Shown here one piece after another: positions 1 through 10,208 of a stretch of 64,000 bases of DNA. Source of the stretch: Gracilibacillus boraciitolerans JCM 21714. GTDB taxonomy: Bacteria; Bacillota; Bacilli; Bacillales; Amphibacillaceae. Both the position numbers and the translations under genes were made by a program. Where the stretch lies: positions 1-64,000 of the forward strand of contig NZ_BAVS01000018.1 of the NCBI RefSeq assembly GCF_000521485.1. The letters are read 5' to 3'. Under the pieces are notes generated by a model. It ran no database searches and was not told the origin of the DNA. It worked only from the letters and a program-made list of their open reading frames with translations. Numbering within the stretch: position 1 is the stretch's first letter; each line of letters opens with the position of its first letter.

Positions 1-66
1 TATAATAGCTTAGACCTTATGGTTTACTATTTATAAATAATACTTTAAAGAAACGGAGCGGATATT

Positions 67-1083
67 ATGCAACAATCAGTCATCACAGATAAGTTTGGTC
101 GTGTACTACAGGATTTAAGGATCTCGGTGACCGATCGTTGCAATTTTCGTTGTCGCTATTGTATGCCACGGGAAATTTTTGGGAAAGACTTTACTTTTTT
201 ACCGAAAGAGCACTTGTTAAGTTTTGAAGAAATAGAACGATTAACAAAAATTTTCTTGGATCTGGGTGTGCGAAAGGTGCGCTTAACGGGTGGAGAGCCT
301 TTATTACGGCGAGATATTACACGCTTAATTGAGCTTTTAGCTAACCTGGACGGATTGGATGAGATAGGTTTAACGACAAATGGAGTCTTATTAGGAAATA
401 TGGCACCAAAGTTAAAACAAGCAGGCTTAAAACGAGTGAATGTTAGTCTGGATGCCATTGATGATGAGACCTTTATGAAAATAAATGATAGCCATGTAAA
501 GCCGCAACCAATTATTGATAGTATTATCAAGGCAAAAGAAGCTGGTCTGTTTGTTAAAGTGAATATGGTTGTTAAAAAAGGGATGAATGATCATCAGATA
601 TTGCCGATGGCTCATTTTTTCAAAGAAATAGATGTGACATTACGTTTTATTGAATTCATGGATGTTGGTCAAACAAATGGCTGGGATTTTAAACATGTAG
701 TCACTAAAAAGGAAATCTATCAGCAGCTTTCACAGCAATATCAACTCGAAGCTCTAGATCCTGCTTATTTCGGAGAGGTTGCCCAACGTTATCGTTACAA
801 AGATACAGATACCGAGGTAGGATTTATTACGTCTGTGTCAGAGTCATTTTGTTCTTCTTGTACGAGAGCACGGATAGCTGCTGATGGCCATTTCTTTACT
901 TGTTTGTTTGCCAGTGAAGGATTAAACCTAAAAACTATTTTGCGCGATGGCGCGACAAATGAAGAATTAACAGAGACCATTATCTCAAGATGGAAGTATC
1001 GTGATGACAGGTATTCTGATGAACGAACTGCAGAAACTGCTAAAAATCGCAAGAAAATTGAAATGTCTTATATTGGTGGTTAA
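67..1083 (+). CDS. moaA: GTP 3',8-cyclase MoaA (molybdenum cofactor step 1)
   Basis: Radical-SAM enzyme that, with MoaC, converts GTP to cyclic pyranopterin monophosphate, the first step of molybdopterin synthesis in the cytoplasm. The protein has 338 residues, usual for MoaA. The radical-SAM cluster motif CNFRCRYC has cysteines at residues 25, 29 and 32. A second Cys set (CSSC then TCLF, near residues 260-280) fits the C-terminal 4Fe-4S site that binds GTP, and the protein ends in the family's double-glycine tail (YIGG). The ATG is preceded by a GGAGCGG ribosome site. It is the first gene of a seven-gene Moco cluster; moaC and moaB are not in this window. A TATAAT at bases 1-6 could be its -10 box, but the upstream part is cut off. 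Confidence 0.97.
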   Translation: MQQSVITDKFGRVLQDLRISVTDRCNFRCRYCMPREIFGKDFTFLPKEHLLSFEEIERLTKIFLDLGVRKVRLTGGEPLLRRDITRLIELLANLDGLDEIGLTTNGVLLGNMAPKLKQAGLKRVNVSLDAIDDETFMKINDSHVKPQPIIDSIIKAKEAGLFVKVNMVVKKGMNDHQILPMAHFFKEIDVTLRFIEFMDVGQTNGWDFKHVVTKKEIYQQLSQQYQLEALDPAYFGEVAQRYRYKDTDTEVGFITSVSESFCSSCTRARIAADGHFFTCLFASEGLNLKTILRDGATNEELTETIISRWKYRDDRYSDERTAETAKNRKKIEMSYIGG

Positions 1084-1100
1084 AGGAAGGAAGGTTTGTT

Positions 1101-2117
1101 ATGACAGACATAACTAGATATCATCGCCAAACCTTATTCCATCCAATTGGCGAAGTGGGACAAGAGAAGCTTGCTAATAAGCATGTGCTGTTGATTGGAT
1201 GCGGGGCACTAGGCTCTTCAGCAGCAGAGATGTTAGCTCGTGCTGGTATCGGTGAGTTAACTTTAATTGATCGCGATTATGTTGAGTTAACTAATTTACA
1301 GCGCCAGCATTTGTTTACCGAAGAAGATGTCAAGAACAAAATTCCCAAGGTAATTGCCGCAGTTAACAAGCTCCAGGTTATTAATAGTGAAATAACAATT
1401 AATTCGGTAGTAATGGATGCAACTGCAGACAATTTAGCTGATTATATAAAAAAAGCAGATCTCATCATTGATGCCACAGATAATTTTGACACACGTTTTG
1501 TTATAAATGATCTTGCTCATAAATATCGAGTTCCTTGGATTTTTGGCGCATGTGTCGGCAGTTCGGGTATGACTTTTACGATTATTCCAGGCCAAACCCC
1601 TTGCTTGAATTGTTTATTAAAAGTAACTCCTGTTTTTGGCGCTACCTGTGATGCCATTGGAGTAATTGGGCCGGCTGTACAAATGGTTGTTACCCACCAA
1701 GTTACGGAAGCAATCAAGATATTGATCGATGATACAAAGCATATTCGTTCGCAACTTATTATTTTTGACTTATGGAATAATCATTATCAGAGCATTGATG
1801 TAAGTCGATCAAAGCAAGCCAATTGTACAAGTTGTGGGGGGGAGTTGCCAACTTTCCCTTCATTATCTTATCAAAATCAAACCAAATCAGAGGTGTTGTG
1901 TGGGAGAGACACTGTCCAAATTCGTGGGAAGCAATATTCATTGGGAGATTTAGCATCGATGTTATCGAAATATGGTGAGGTCCAGACCAATGCTTTTTTG
2001 GTTTCTGTTGTAATCGATTCAATGCGACTTGTCTTCTTTCATGATGGACGTACATTTGTTCACGGAACGAGTTCGATTGAAGAGGCTAAAAAGTTATATT
2101 ATCAAGTGATAGGTTAG
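1101..2117 (+). CDS. moeB: MoaD adenylyltransferase MoeB (E1-like)
   Basis: ThiF/MoeB/HesA family enzyme that adenylates the C-terminal glycine of MoaD so it can be loaded with sulfur. Length is 338 aa, like B. subtilis MoeB. The Rossmann nucleotide site (LLIGCGALGSS) lies near residues 30-40, followed by RDYVELTNLQRQ and DATDNFDTRF. Zinc-binding pairs CLNC and CTSC are present. A G7 run at 1836-1842 sits just after the second CxxC and encodes an extra Gly compared with the usual SCGEL-type sequence, without breaking frame. AAGGAAGG precedes the ATG, 17 bp after moaA. ThiF is a possible alternative by sequence alone, but the neighbours make MoeB much more likely. Confidence 0.92.
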   Translation: MTDITRYHRQTLFHPIGEVGQEKLANKHVLLIGCGALGSSAAEMLARAGIGELTLIDRDYVELTNLQRQHLFTEEDVKNKIPKVIAAVNKLQVINSEITINSVVMDATADNLADYIKKADLIIDATDNFDTRFVINDLAHKYRVPWIFGACVGSSGMTFTIIPGQTPCLNCLLKVTPVFGATCDAIGVIGPAVQMVVTHQVTEAIKILIDDTKHIRSQLIIFDLWNNHYQSIDVSRSKQANCTSCGGELPTFPSLSYQNQTKSEVLCGRDTVQIRGKQYSLGDLASMLSKYGEVQTNAFLVSVVIDSMRLVFFHDGRTFVHGTSSIEEAKKLYYQVIG

Positions 2118-2128
2118 GAGAATCATAT

Positions 2129-3359
2129 ATGTTAACGAAAAGAAACCCTATACCAGTTTCAAAAGCAATAGATCTTATTAGTGCGCATTATCAAACAGGG
2201 GGAAACAGAATTAGTAGAGCTGACAGCATCTTATAACCGTGTGTTAGCAGAGGATCTGCGTGCAGACTATGATGTTCCTGGATTTGACCGTTCCCCGTAT
2301 GATGGGTATGCACTTCGATCACAAGATACGTCAGATCAAACACCTGTATTTTTTGAGGTAGTTGGTCATATCGGAGCAGGAAGTGTATATGAATCTTACT
2401 TAGAAGCAAAGCAGGCGGTCAGAATTATGACTGGTGCTGCAATTCCGCGTGGTGCGGATGCAGTGATTATGTTAGAGGATGTTACGTCTTTTGCAGAGCA
2501 TGAAAAAACATTTGTTTCGATTAATAAAAAATTATATCATCATCAAAATATTTCTTTTCAAGGAGAAGATGTAAAAAAAGGAAATGTCCTAGTTGAGAAA
2601 GGGACGGTGATTAATCCTGGCATTATCGCTTTATTGGCTACGTTTGGTTATGCAAAGGTACCCGTAAAGAAAAAGCCGGTGATTGGAGTTATCGCTACCG
2701 GAAGTGAACTGCTTGAAGTGGATCAGCCATTGGAACCAGGGAAGATTCGAAATAGTAATGCCTATATGATCATTTCACAGCTTGACCGTGCAGGTGCGAT
2801 AGCGACATACTATGGTCAACTGACAGACGATGTACAGGAGAGTTTAACAAAAATAACAAGCGTAATAGATGAAGTTGACTATCTGATCACGACAGGTGGA
2901 GTGTCGGTTGGTGATTTTGACTTATTACCAGAAATATATCAACATTTGGAAGCGGATGTGTTATTTAATAAAGTGGCAATGCGACCTGGAAGTGTAACAA
3001 CCGTTGCCAAAATGAAAGACAAACTTTTATTTGGTTTATCTGGCAATCCTTCCGCATGTTATGTAGGATTTGAATTATTTACAAAGCCGGTTATAGATTA
3101 TTTTCTCGAGAAACATGAGATCGGAAATGAAAAACAAGTGGCTATTCTATCTGAGGATTTCTCAAAGAAAAATCCATTTGATCGTTTTATTAGAGGATAC
3201 TACTATTTGGAAGATGGAAAGCTTTATGCAGGGCCAGCTGGGAAAGACAAGTCAAATATGGTTCATAGTCTGGCAAAAGTGAACTGTTTCATTCATTTAC
3301 CGGGTGGTGACAGAGGTTATAAGACAGGTGACCGTGTCAACATCCATTTGTTAACGTAA
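2129..3359 (+). CDS. moeA: molybdopterin molybdenumtransferase MoeA (frame broken near start)
   Basis: Inserts molybdate into adenylylated molybdopterin. Conserved MoeA stretches are clear: PYDGYALR, TGAAIPRGADAV, ATGSEL, TTGGVSVGDFD, MRPG and LSGNPSA. The natural start is the ATG at 2129 behind AGGAG (first residues MLTKRNPIPVSKAIDLI). This frame runs into a G5 run at 2198-2202, after which the MoeA reading continues in another frame. Four Gs would restore one frame of about 410 aa. A GTG at 2181 opens the downstream frame but would remove the N-terminal helix and has no ribosome site. The break is either a sequencing/consensus error or a real +1 mutation. Confidence 0.9.
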
Positions 3360-3388
3360 TTATTACGATATATATAGGGGAGATAGAA

Positions 3389-3861
3389 ATGAACAATTGT
3401 TTATTTGAAGTGGTGGATCAACCTATAGTTATTGAGTCTATTATCAAAAAAGTCGAAAATCGAAATGCAGGTGCGATCACCACCTTTATTGGCACAGTTC
3501 GGGAAATAACGGGTGAGAAGCGAACCATTTATCTGGAATATCAGGCATATAACCAATGGCTGAAAAAATGTTAATGCAAATCGGAAAAGAAATTCAGGAA
3601 AAGTGGCAAGGGACGAAGGTTGCGATTACACACCGAATCGGTTCTTTAGACATTTCGGAAGTGGCAGTTGTTATTGCGGTATCCTCTCCACATCGCAAAG
3701 CTGCATACCAGGCCAATGAATATGCAATTGAACGGATTAAAGAAATCGTACCGATATGGAAGAAGGAACAATGGGAAGATGGCGAATCATGGATGGGTGA
3801 TCAATTAGAAAATAAACGCTATCCACGTGGTGAACCTGAGATGAAGGAGAATAACAAATGA
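3389..3861 (+). CDS. moaE: molybdopterin synthase large subunit MoaE (frameshifted)
   Basis: Catalytic subunit of molybdopterin synthase; with MoaD it adds the dithiolene sulfurs to cyclic pyranopterin. The N-terminal part (FIGTVRE... LEYQAY) ends early at a stop, and the C-terminal part (HRIGSLDISEVAV, SPHRKAAY, PIWKKEQWEDG) follows in the next frame. One missing A at about 3551 (AACC where AAACC would give AYKPMAEKM) explains the split; the restored protein is about 157 aa, normal for MoaE. The run is A/T, not G/C. AGGGGAG precedes the ATG. The gene overlaps moaD by four bases. Confidence 0.9.
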
Positions 3862-4091
3862 TCGAAATACTATTATTTGCTCAATTACAGGAACAAGCAG
3901 GAACAGATAAAATCTATCTTGATGATACTGCCATGACTGTTAAACAACTAAAAGAAAAATTGTATCAGGAGTATTCCTTTCAACAAATAGAGGAATCAAT
4001 GATCGCAATCAACGAAGCATATGCACTCGATGATGATCCCATTTATCAAGGCGATACCATCGCTATTATTCCTCCCGTTAGTGGTGGATAA
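3858..4091 (+). CDS. moaD: molybdopterin synthase sulfur carrier MoaD
   Basis: Ubiquitin-like sulfur carrier of 77 aa whose C-terminal Gly-Gly (ending PPVSGG) is adenylated by MoeB, thiocarboxylated, and donates sulfur in the MoaE complex. The start ATG overlaps the moaE stop (ATGA), and GAAGGAG inside moaE serves as ribosome site, a sign of translational coupling of the two synthase subunits. Confidence 0.96.
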   Translation: MIEILLFAQLQEQAGTDKIYLDDTAMTVKQLKEKLYQEYSFQQIEESMIAINEAYALDDDPIYQGDTIAIIPPVSGG

Positions 4092-4092
4092 T

Positions 4093-4603
4093 ATGTATGT
4101 TATTCAAATTGTCGGCTATAAGAATAGTGGGAAAACAACTTTAATTAATCACTGGATAAATTATTTAACAGCAAAGGACTTACATGTAGCAACTATTAAG
4201 CATCATGGACATGGGGGGAGAGCCTGACCAAAAGAAAAATACAGACAGTTTTCAACATATACAAAGTGGTGCAAGCCTCTCAACTGTCAAAGGTGAACAG
4301 CAATTTATAATGACCGGATCGAACCGTCATTTGTCATTAGCTAAATTGTTTGCTGTTTATGAGCTCTTAGCAATCGATGTGATTCTAGTGGAAGGATATA
4401 AGATGCTACCTTTACCAAAAGTGGTCTTATTACGCGGAAATGATGAGAGATTATTAAATAAACTTGAAAATATAAAATTTATTGACAGATCACATACTAA
4501 TAAGAGTTATCTGGAGCTTTTTCAAAAAGTAGAAACCAGATATGAGGAGTTTGCATGGAGTAACATAAAAAATATGCTGCATCTACTGAATCAGGAGAGC
4601 TAA
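4093..4603 (+). CDS. mobB: molybdopterin-guanine dinucleotide biosynthesis adaptor MobB (frameshifted)
   Basis: P-loop GTP-binding protein that assists MobA. Walker A GYKNSGKTT is at about residues 7-15. The family signature HHGHGGEPD is interrupted: a G6 run at 4213-4218 shifts the frame so the first part stops right after HGHGG, and EPDQKKNTD continues in the next frame. One G fewer restores a protein of about 170 aa, the usual length. The later motif LVEGYK and PKVVLLR agree with MobB. The start ATG lies two bases after the moaD stop. Confidence 0.9.
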
Positions 4604-4704
4604 TTTATTAATATGACAGGGTAACTGTATGATGAATTTAGAAAGAATAAGGTAGTAATACATTTTGATATCTTTGTGAACTATTGAGCGAGGAGGATCT
4701 CCGT

Positions 4705-5295
4705 TTGGCAAATATAACGGGAATAGTGTTAATGGGCGGGCAGTCAAGGAGGTTTCAGGCAGATAAAGCATTTGCGGTATACTGCGATAAAACTTTTTAT
4801 CAGCAATCGATTAGATTGCTCGAACCTTTTGCCAATACTATCTATGTTGTGAAGCGTCCAGACCAATCCATAACGATTAACCATGATAAAATTACTATAG
4901 CTTCAGATATAGAGCGTTTTAGAGGTGAAGGACCCTTAGCGGGTATTTATACAGTAATGTCTCGTGCTTCAACAGATTGGTTTATGGTATTACCTGTCGA
5001 TACTCCATTAATAAGTGCGTCAATTCTTTTTCGGTTAACACAATATCTCCACAAAAAAACTGACGCTGTAATACCTATTGTTAACGGAAATATTCAACCA
5101 CTTATTGGATTATATCATTCGGATGTAAAAGGCTATATCGAACAACAACTTATAAATAAAGATCGTTCTATGCATCAATTATTAGCAAAGTTGACCGTCC
5201 ATTATGTTGAGTTTCCTGCTGAGGATGCGCATTTCTTTGCAAACATTAATACAGAAGAAGAATATCACTATTATATCAAAGACCAGCTGGAGTGA
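4705..5295 (+). CDS. mobA: molybdenum cofactor guanylyltransferase MobA
   Basis: Attaches GMP to molybdopterin to give the guanine dinucleotide cofactor. The N-terminal nucleotide-binding signature LMGGQSRRFQADKA and the later PVDTPLIS match MobA. I chose the TTG at 4705 because AGGAGG at 4691-4696 sits eight bases before it; an in-frame TTG at 4684 lies upstream of that site. Predicted length is 196 aa. It is separated from mobB by about 100 bp without an obvious terminator, so it probably stays in the same transcript. Confidence 0.92.
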   Translation: MANITGIVLMGGQSRRFQADKAFAVYCDKTFYQQSIRLLEPFANTIYVVKRPDQSITINHDKITIASDIERFRGEGPLAGIYTVMSRASTDWFMVLPVDTPLISASILFRLTQYLHKKTDAVIPIVNGNIQPLIGLYHSDVKGYIEQQLINKDRSMHQLLAKLTVHYVEFPAEDAHFFANINTEEEYHYYIKDQLE

Positions 5296-5299
5296 TTGT

Positions 5300-5695
5300 A
5301 TGCGTATAAGCGAGTTAAAACGAATATTATGGGTGATTGGTGGCAGTGTCAGTCTGATTATTGGACTTATCGGGATTATTGTACCCCCCCTGCTGCCTAC
5401 AACTCCTTTAGTAATATTGGCTGGATTTTGCTTTGGCAAATCATCGCCAGCATTACACCATTGGCTTGTAACAAATAGATACTTTGGCAGATACATTGCA
5501 GATTATCAAACTGGCAAAGGTGTACCGATACGAATTAAGCTATTTGCTGTATTGATTGTTTGGACAAGTATTCTGTTTACGCTGACGGTTATTCCTTTAT
5601 TTTATGTGAAGATCTTTATGATCTGTGTGGCTCTATTCGTCACGATTTTTATCTTTACATCTCCTTTACTAAAGAAAAAAGAACCAACTACATAA
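5300..5695 (+). CDS. DUF454 (YbaN family) membrane protein
   Basis: Small inner-membrane protein of the YbaN/DUF454 family, function unknown. It begins four bases after mobA; the short GGAG inside mobA is its ribosome site. About 131 aa with three or four hydrophobic segments. The family hallmark PLLPTTP appears as PPLLPTTP because a C7 run at 5384-5390 adds one proline codon. Placement directly behind mobA suggests co-transcription, not a role in cofactor synthesis. Confidence 0.85.
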   Translation: MRISELKRILWVIGGSVSLIIGLIGIIVPPLLPTTPLVILAGFCFGKSSPALHHWLVTNRYFGRYIADYQTGKGVPIRIKLFAVLIVWTSILFTLTVIPLFYVKIFMICVALFVTIFIFTSPLLKKKEPTT

Positions 5696-5707
5696 CGATT
5701 AAAAATA

Positions 5708-5754
5708 GAGGCTCATTATCTGAACAATACCATGTCAGAATAATGAGCCCCCCC
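5708..5754 (+). terminator. stem-loop after the Moco/DUF454 genes
   Basis: An inverted repeat (GGCTCATTAT at 5710-5719 pairs with ATAATGAGCC at 5740-5749) follows the DUF454 gene. A C7 run (5748-5754) follows the stem where a T tail would be expected, so termination strength is uncertain. Confidence 0.55.
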
Positions 5755-5769
5755 TTAACATTAAACAGT

Positions 5770-6110
5770 ATAACTAAACTGCGAAGTAACTGATTTGGCA
5801 ACAGTATTTAGATAACTGTAATCCTGCGCTGCGGAAAAACACTCCCTTTCCTAGGGGTGCGGCTTCAGCTAACTTTGAAAAGCAGAGCACTTTCCAAAGT
5901 GGATCTTCAGCTCACACTGATCCCTCGGGAGTCTTGCATTTTTCCTCCGCTTTGGATAGATCTCTGTTCAAATAAGATGAAATAAGCAAAGATTTCAATG
6001 TGCTAGCTGTCACTAACGTTGTAGGACCCTATTAAAGCGAAGTAAATGGACGGAGCTTTTGCTTACATTCATCATACTTTCAAAATTGTCACTAGTTCGC
6101 AGTTTGGGTC
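5770..6110. repeat. MITE-like intergenic repeat, copy 1 (about 340 bp)
   Basis: Non-coding block bounded by the terminal inverted repeats AAACTGCGAA (5776-5785) and TTCGCAGTTT (6096-6105). Inside are GC-rich palindromic parts (CTTCAGCTAAC..., then GCTCCGTCCATTTACTTCGCTTT on the other strand) that recur at 17.0, 27.3, 27.7 and 43.0 kb. The same termini bound a shorter copy at 17010-17126. No ORF is present, so this looks like a non-autonomous element. Confidence 0.7.
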
Positions 6111-6114
6111 AACT

Positions 6115-6630
6115 TTACTCATCATCTATTGTTTCGTCATTTGCTGCGCTGTGGGCTAATCTTGAGGACGCTGCTGCTGCGATTGCGCCGACAATATCAT
6201 CTAAGAAAGTATGACATCCGTTGGCCTTATCATTGAGCTTCTCTAAAATCCCCCCCGGTTTTTGTTTATCAATATAGCCGTAATTTGTAAAACCTATTGA
6301 ACCATAAACATTTACTATCGAAAGTGCAATTACTTCATCTATTCCGTACAAACTTTCATCCGTCTCTAAAATCTCCTGCAATGGCGAAGCAAGTTTCTTT
6401 TCTTCAGCTAACATATCTAACTGAATACCTGTAATGACGGCGTTTTGTACTTCTCTTTTCCTCAGTACACGATCCACATTCTCCAAGCAATTTTCCATTG
6501 TGAGATTTTCCTGATATTTATTCTGTAAGTAAAAGACTAAATCAGCAATATCATCTAGTTCAACTCCACGTTCTTTTAATAAACCTCTTGCCTTTGTTTC
6601 CAACTCTGTTTGTTTACGTTCATTTGTCAT
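6115..6630 (-). CDS. pgpA: phosphatidylglycerophosphatase A family protein (YutG)
   Basis: PgpA-type protein that dephosphorylates phosphatidylglycerophosphate or a related lipid head group; 171 aa from the chosen start. Recognisable features are LLKERGVELDDIADLV at the N-terminus, NCLENVDRVLRKREVQNA in the middle, and FTNYGYIDKQKPG toward the end. A C7 run (6250-6256 on the plus strand) makes KPGG where the family has KPG. The ATG at 6630 was preferred over one at 6654 because AGGATGTG lies just before it. It is divergent from yutH, the same neighbours as in B. subtilis. Confidence 0.85.
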   Translation of the reverse strand: MTNERKQTELETKARGLLKERGVELDDIADLVFYLQNKYQENLTMENCLENVDRVLRKREVQNAVITGIQLDMLAEEKKLASPLQEILETDESLYGIDEVIALSIVNVYGSIGFTNYGYIDKQKPGGILEKLNDKANGCHTFLDDIVGAIAAAASSRLAHSAANDETIDDE

Positions 6631-6716
6631 ATGATCACATCCTATATTCATCATTTTACCACAAAGGGATACATATATATCTTAATATACATATAACCGA
6701 AGGGGGGAAGATTTTA

Positions 6717-7688
6717 GTGCATCCAATATTTTTGCATTACCCGATTCAGGTTCCAACTAAACAAGTATCAGAAAAGCCATATTTAACTTTTCTTGATCAG
6801 TCGTATTACTATTTTGTAATTCCAACAAATATAACAGAACGGTACGCACTTGAATTATATACGATTGCCAGTCATTTTCATCAACAAGGATGGCCTCAAG
6901 TTACATGTCCTATACCAAATGTACATGACCAATTTATTACCATGATCGGTAAGGATAAATATATGTTATGTTATGCTCTGGAAAATAATTCACAGCAGAA
7001 CGATGCAGCGAAATTAAGTTCCTTTCATCGTGCTGGTTTTGCTTATCCATATCAGCCTAGTTCTATTAGCAGCTATGGCAAATGGAAAGAGTTATGGATT
7101 GCTAAAATAGATCAATATGAAGCACTGTATCAACACCTCTATCAAAAAAGGCCTGCCTCTTTTTTTGTTCGGGATTTCGTTAATATTTTTCCTTATATTG
7201 TAGGTATAGCGGAAAACGCTATACAATATATGAATCAAGTGGAAAAAGAAACCCGATTTCACGAATATGATCAGCCAACTATCGTATTTGGCAGGTATCA
7301 TACCCAATTGAATGATCCATTTATTTGGTGTAATCAATTTGTTTTTGATCATCCAGTGCGCGATATGGCAGAAAAATTAAGGTCATATATGAGCGAGCGA
7401 AATGGTATATCTTCCGAGCAATGTAAATCTTTTATTCAAAACTATACTTCAGACCTGCCTCTTTCTGTTTTTGGCTGGAAGTTGTTATATGCCCGACTTA
7501 TTTATCCTATTCATTTATTAGAGATCATGGATCAAATCCAATCATCTAATGAGAACATTTACTCTTTCGAGCATATTATTGAAAATCAGAATGTTTACGA
7601 AGAAAATCTGTCTACTTTTTTTCATCAGATGGGGATTGATGATCGGAGTATAAATAGTATACAATTAGATTGGTTATGGAATCTTTAG
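6717..7688 (+). CDS. yutH: YutH-like spore coat-associated protein (CotS kinase fold)
   Basis: Protein of 323 aa with the look of the CotS/YutH family, kinase-fold proteins associated with the endospore coat. The identification rests largely on synteny (between pgpA/yutG and hom) plus features such as FHRAGFAYPY, GKWKELW, NIFPYIVGIAENAIQYM and FGRYHTQLNDPFIWCNQFVFDHPVRDMAEKLRS-like text in the middle. The GTG at 6717 is the start; its ribosome site is a G6 run (6702-6707, AAGGGGGGAAG). A much earlier in-frame ATG at 6588 would overlap pgpA and lacks a site. Confidence 0.75.
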   Translation: MHPIFLHYPIQVPTKQVSEKPYLTFLDQSYYYFVIPTNITERYALELYTIASHFHQQGWPQVTCPIPNVHDQFITMIGKDKYMLCYALENNSQQNDAAKLSSFHRAGFAYPYQPSSISSYGKWKELWIAKIDQYEALYQHLYQKRPASFFVRDFVNIFPYIVGIAENAIQYMNQVEKETRFHEYDQPTIVFGRYHTQLNDPFIWCNQFVFDHPVRDMAEKLRSYMSERNGISSEQCKSFIQNYTSDLPLSVFGWKLLYARLIYPIHLLEIMDQIQSSNENIYSFEHIIENQNVYEENLSTFFHQMGIDDRSINSIQLDWLWNL

Positions 7689-7697
7689 TAAATTATA

Positions 7698-7740
7698 TAG
7701 TGTACCTCTCTATTTAAGATGATGGAGGTGTATTTTTTTA
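7698..7740 (+). terminator. intrinsic terminator after yutH
   Basis: GTGTACCTCTC pairs imperfectly with GGAGGTGTAT and is followed by a run of seven Ts, placed between yutH and the hom promoter. Confidence 0.6.
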
Positions 7741-7761
7741 TTATTATTGGGCGAATGTGTC

Positions 7762-7790
7762 TTGATAAACACAGAATTCACATGTATAAT
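7762..7790 (+). promoter_or_regulatory. sigma-A promoter of the threonine operon
   Basis: TTGATA (7762-7767) and a perfect TATAAT (7785-7790) are separated by 17 bp, about 55 bp before the hom start codon. No T-box or other leader structure is visible between promoter and gene. Confidence 0.75.
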
Positions 7791-7845
7791 GTCCACTATA
7801 TATAAACAAATGTATTCGTAACGCAAACAAAGGGAGGACGTCTGG

Positions 7846-9138
7846 ATGGATCAAGTTAATGTTGGTTTGTGTGGTCTAGGTACAGTTGGTACTGGAGTAG
7901 TAAAACTGTTACAAAGTCATGCAGATGAAATAAAATATAAAATAGGCAGCGAAATTAGAATTAAAAAAATTCTTGTCCATGATATTGAGAAAAAACGTGA
8001 TGTTGTAATCGAATCGGATTGGTTAACAAATAAACCCGAGGATTTAGTCAATAATCCTGATATTGATATCATTATTGAAGTAATGGGCGGAATTGAAGAT
8101 ACTAATCTGTTATTAGAGCAAGCGATTCGTAATAAAAAACATATCGTAACTGCTAATAAAGATTTGATGGCTGTCTATGGTCAAAAATTGTTACGCTTAG
8201 CAAAAGAAAATAAATGTGATATTTTATATGATGCAAGTGTAGCAGGTGGAATTCCAATCATTCGTTCTTTAACAGAGGGTTTGGCATCTGATAAAATTCA
8301 AAAAATAATGGGTATCGTGAATGGAACAACAAACTATATCTTAACAAAAATGACGGATCACAAATTAGCATATGAAACGGTGTTAAAAGAAGCGCAGGCA
8401 CTCGGTTTTGCTGAGTCTGATCCAACCTCAGATGTTGATGGTCTAGACGCAGCACGTAAAATGACTTTATTAGCTAATTTAGCATTCAAGATGGAGATTG
8501 GCTTAGATGACGTAGAAGTTACTGGAATTCGTACAATTTCTCAAGAAGATATTACTTTTGCTACGAGTTTAGGGTATACTATTAAGTTGATAGGGATCGC
8601 AGCCATTTACGAGGGGAAAGTAGAAATAAGCGTGGAGCCTACCCTTTTACCAAATGATCATCCATTAGCACAGGTTAAAAATGAATATAATGCAGTATAT
8701 GTTTACGGTGAGGCAGTGGGAGAAACCATGTTTTATGGACCAGGTGCAGGAAGTATGCCAACAGCTACAGCGGTTGTTTCAGATTTAATGGATGTTGTCA
8801 AAAATATTCGTCTTGGTATTACCGGAAATGAATATATAATACCTCAGTACGAAAAGCAACTGAAAGAAAATAATGAAAAATATATGCAATATTTTATTCG
8901 CATGGAAGTTGACGATCAAGCTGGTACATTCCAGAAGATCACAAATATTTTTACTGATGAAAAAGTCAGTTTTCAAAAAATCTTACAATTACCTTCCAAT
9001 ACAGAGAAATTGGCTGAAATTGTAATGATTACACATAAAATCAGTAAACAACAATTAATAAATAGTAGAGAAAATCTAAAAGGATTAGACGTAGTTAACG
9101 AAATTATTAGTTGTTATCGCGTCGATGGGGAGGATTAA
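7846..9138 (+). CDS. hom: homoserine dehydrogenase
   Basis: NAD(P)-dependent enzyme that reduces aspartate semialdehyde to homoserine, the branch point to threonine and methionine. It has 430 aa. [12 protein letters not shown] near the N-terminus is the dinucleotide site, [19 protein letters not shown] and [17 protein letters not shown] are family signatures, and residues from about 345 on form an ACT domain that usually mediates threonine feedback. AGGGAGG precedes the ATG. First gene of hom-thrC-thrB. Confidence 0.97.
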   Translation: MDQVNVGLCGLGTVGTGVVKLLQSHADEIKYKIGSEIRIKKILVHDIEKKRDVVIESDWLTNKPEDLVNNPDIDIIIEVMGGIEDTNLLLEQAIRNKKHIVTANKDLMAVYGQKLLRLAKENKCDILYDASVAGGIPIIRSLTEGLASDKIQKIMGIVNGTTNYILTKMTDHKLAYETVLKEAQALGFAESDPTSDVDGLDAARKMTLLANLAFKMEIGLDDVEVTGIRTISQEDITFATSLGYTIKLIGIAAIYEGKVEISVEPTLLPNDHPLAQVKNEYNAVYVYGEAVGETMFYGPGAGSMPTATAVVSDLMDVVKNIRLGITGNEYIIPQYEKQLKENNEKYMQYFIRMEVDDQAGTFQKITNIFTDEKVSFQKILQLPSNTEKLAEIVMITHKISKQQLINSRENLKGLDVVNEIISCYRVDGED

Positions 9139-9143
9139 TTATT

Positions 9144-10208
9144 ATGGCATGGCAAGGTCTTTTAAAAGAATATAAAGAATTTTTACCAGTGGGAGAAAAC
9201 ACCCCCCCACTTATCACGCTTTATGAAGGAAATACACCATTATATAAGTTGGAAAAATTATCTGAAAAATATGAAATTAATGCATACGCAAAATTTGATG
9301 GTCTAAACCCAACAGGCTCATTTAAAGATAGAGGCATGGTAATGGCAATGGCTAAAGCATTGGAAGATGGTGCAACAGCTGTCATTTGTGCCTCCACAGG
9401 AAATACTTCTGCATCTGCAGCAGCATTTGCGGCACGTGCAGGTCTGAAATGTATTGTAGTTATCCCTAATGGAAAAATTGCACAAGGTAAACTTGCGCAA
9501 GCGGTTATGTACGGAGCAGAAATTTATGCGATTGATGGCAATTTTGACGATGCACTTAGATATGTGCGTAAAACGGCAGAAACAGGCAAAGTCGCCCTAG
9601 TGAATTCTGTGAATCCTTATCGTATTGAAGGACAAAAAACGGCAGCATTTGAAGTAGTGGACGAGCTTGGACAAGCTCCTGACTATTTATTTATTCCAGT
9701 TGGAAACGCTGGTAATATTACGGCATACTGGAAGGGATTTAAAGAATATAATGAGAAAAAACAAACAGGTTTACCGAAAATGATGGGATTTGAAGCCAGC
9801 GGCGCAGCAGCGATTGTCCATAATCGTGTGTTTGAAAACCCTGAAACAGTAGGTACAGCTATTCGTATCGGAAACCCGGCAAGCTGGCAAGGAGCTGTCA
9901 ATGCACGAGATGAATCACAAGGTGAAATCGATGAAATAACAGATGAGCAAATGATAGAAGCATATCAATGGATTGCTCAAAACGAAGGTGTGTTTGCTGA
10001 ACCTGCTTCATGCGCATCTGTAGCTGGTTTGTTGAAAAAACTAGAAGAAGGAAAAATTGAAAAAGGCTCAACTGTTGTGACTGTGTTAACAGGTAATGGA
10101 TTAAAAGATCCGGATACAGCGATTGATTACAGTGAAATAAAACCTACCGTCCTGCCAAACGACGAAGAACTAATTATGAATAAGATTTTAGGTAGTGTTA
10201 AAGCATGA
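9144..10208 (+). CDS. thrC: threonine synthase
   Basis: PLP enzyme converting O-phosphohomoserine to threonine; 354 aa. EGNTPL, the PLP-lysine region [11 protein letters not shown], and the phosphate-binding STGNTSAS are clear. The ATG at 9144 follows GGGAGG six bases after the hom stop; an earlier in-frame ATG at 9111 lies inside hom and has no site. A C7 run at 9202-9208 adds one Pro (TPPLITL) in frame. Confidence 0.97.
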   Translation: MAWQGLLKEYKEFLPVGENTPPLITLYEGNTPLYKLEKLSEKYEINAYAKFDGLNPTGSFKDRGMVMAMAKALEDGATAVICASTGNTSASAAAFAARAGLKCIVVIPNGKIAQGKLAQAVMYGAEIYAIDGNFDDALRYVRKTAETGKVALVNSVNPYRIEGQKTAAFEVVDELGQAPDYLFIPVGNAGNITAYWKGFKEYNEKKQTGLPKMMGFEASGAAAIVHNRVFENPETVGTAIRIGNPASWQGAVNARDESQGEIDEITDEQMIEAYQWIAQNEGVFAEPASCASVAGLLKKLEEGKIEKGSTVVTVLTGNGLKDPDTAIDYSEIKPTVLPNDEELIMNKILGSVKA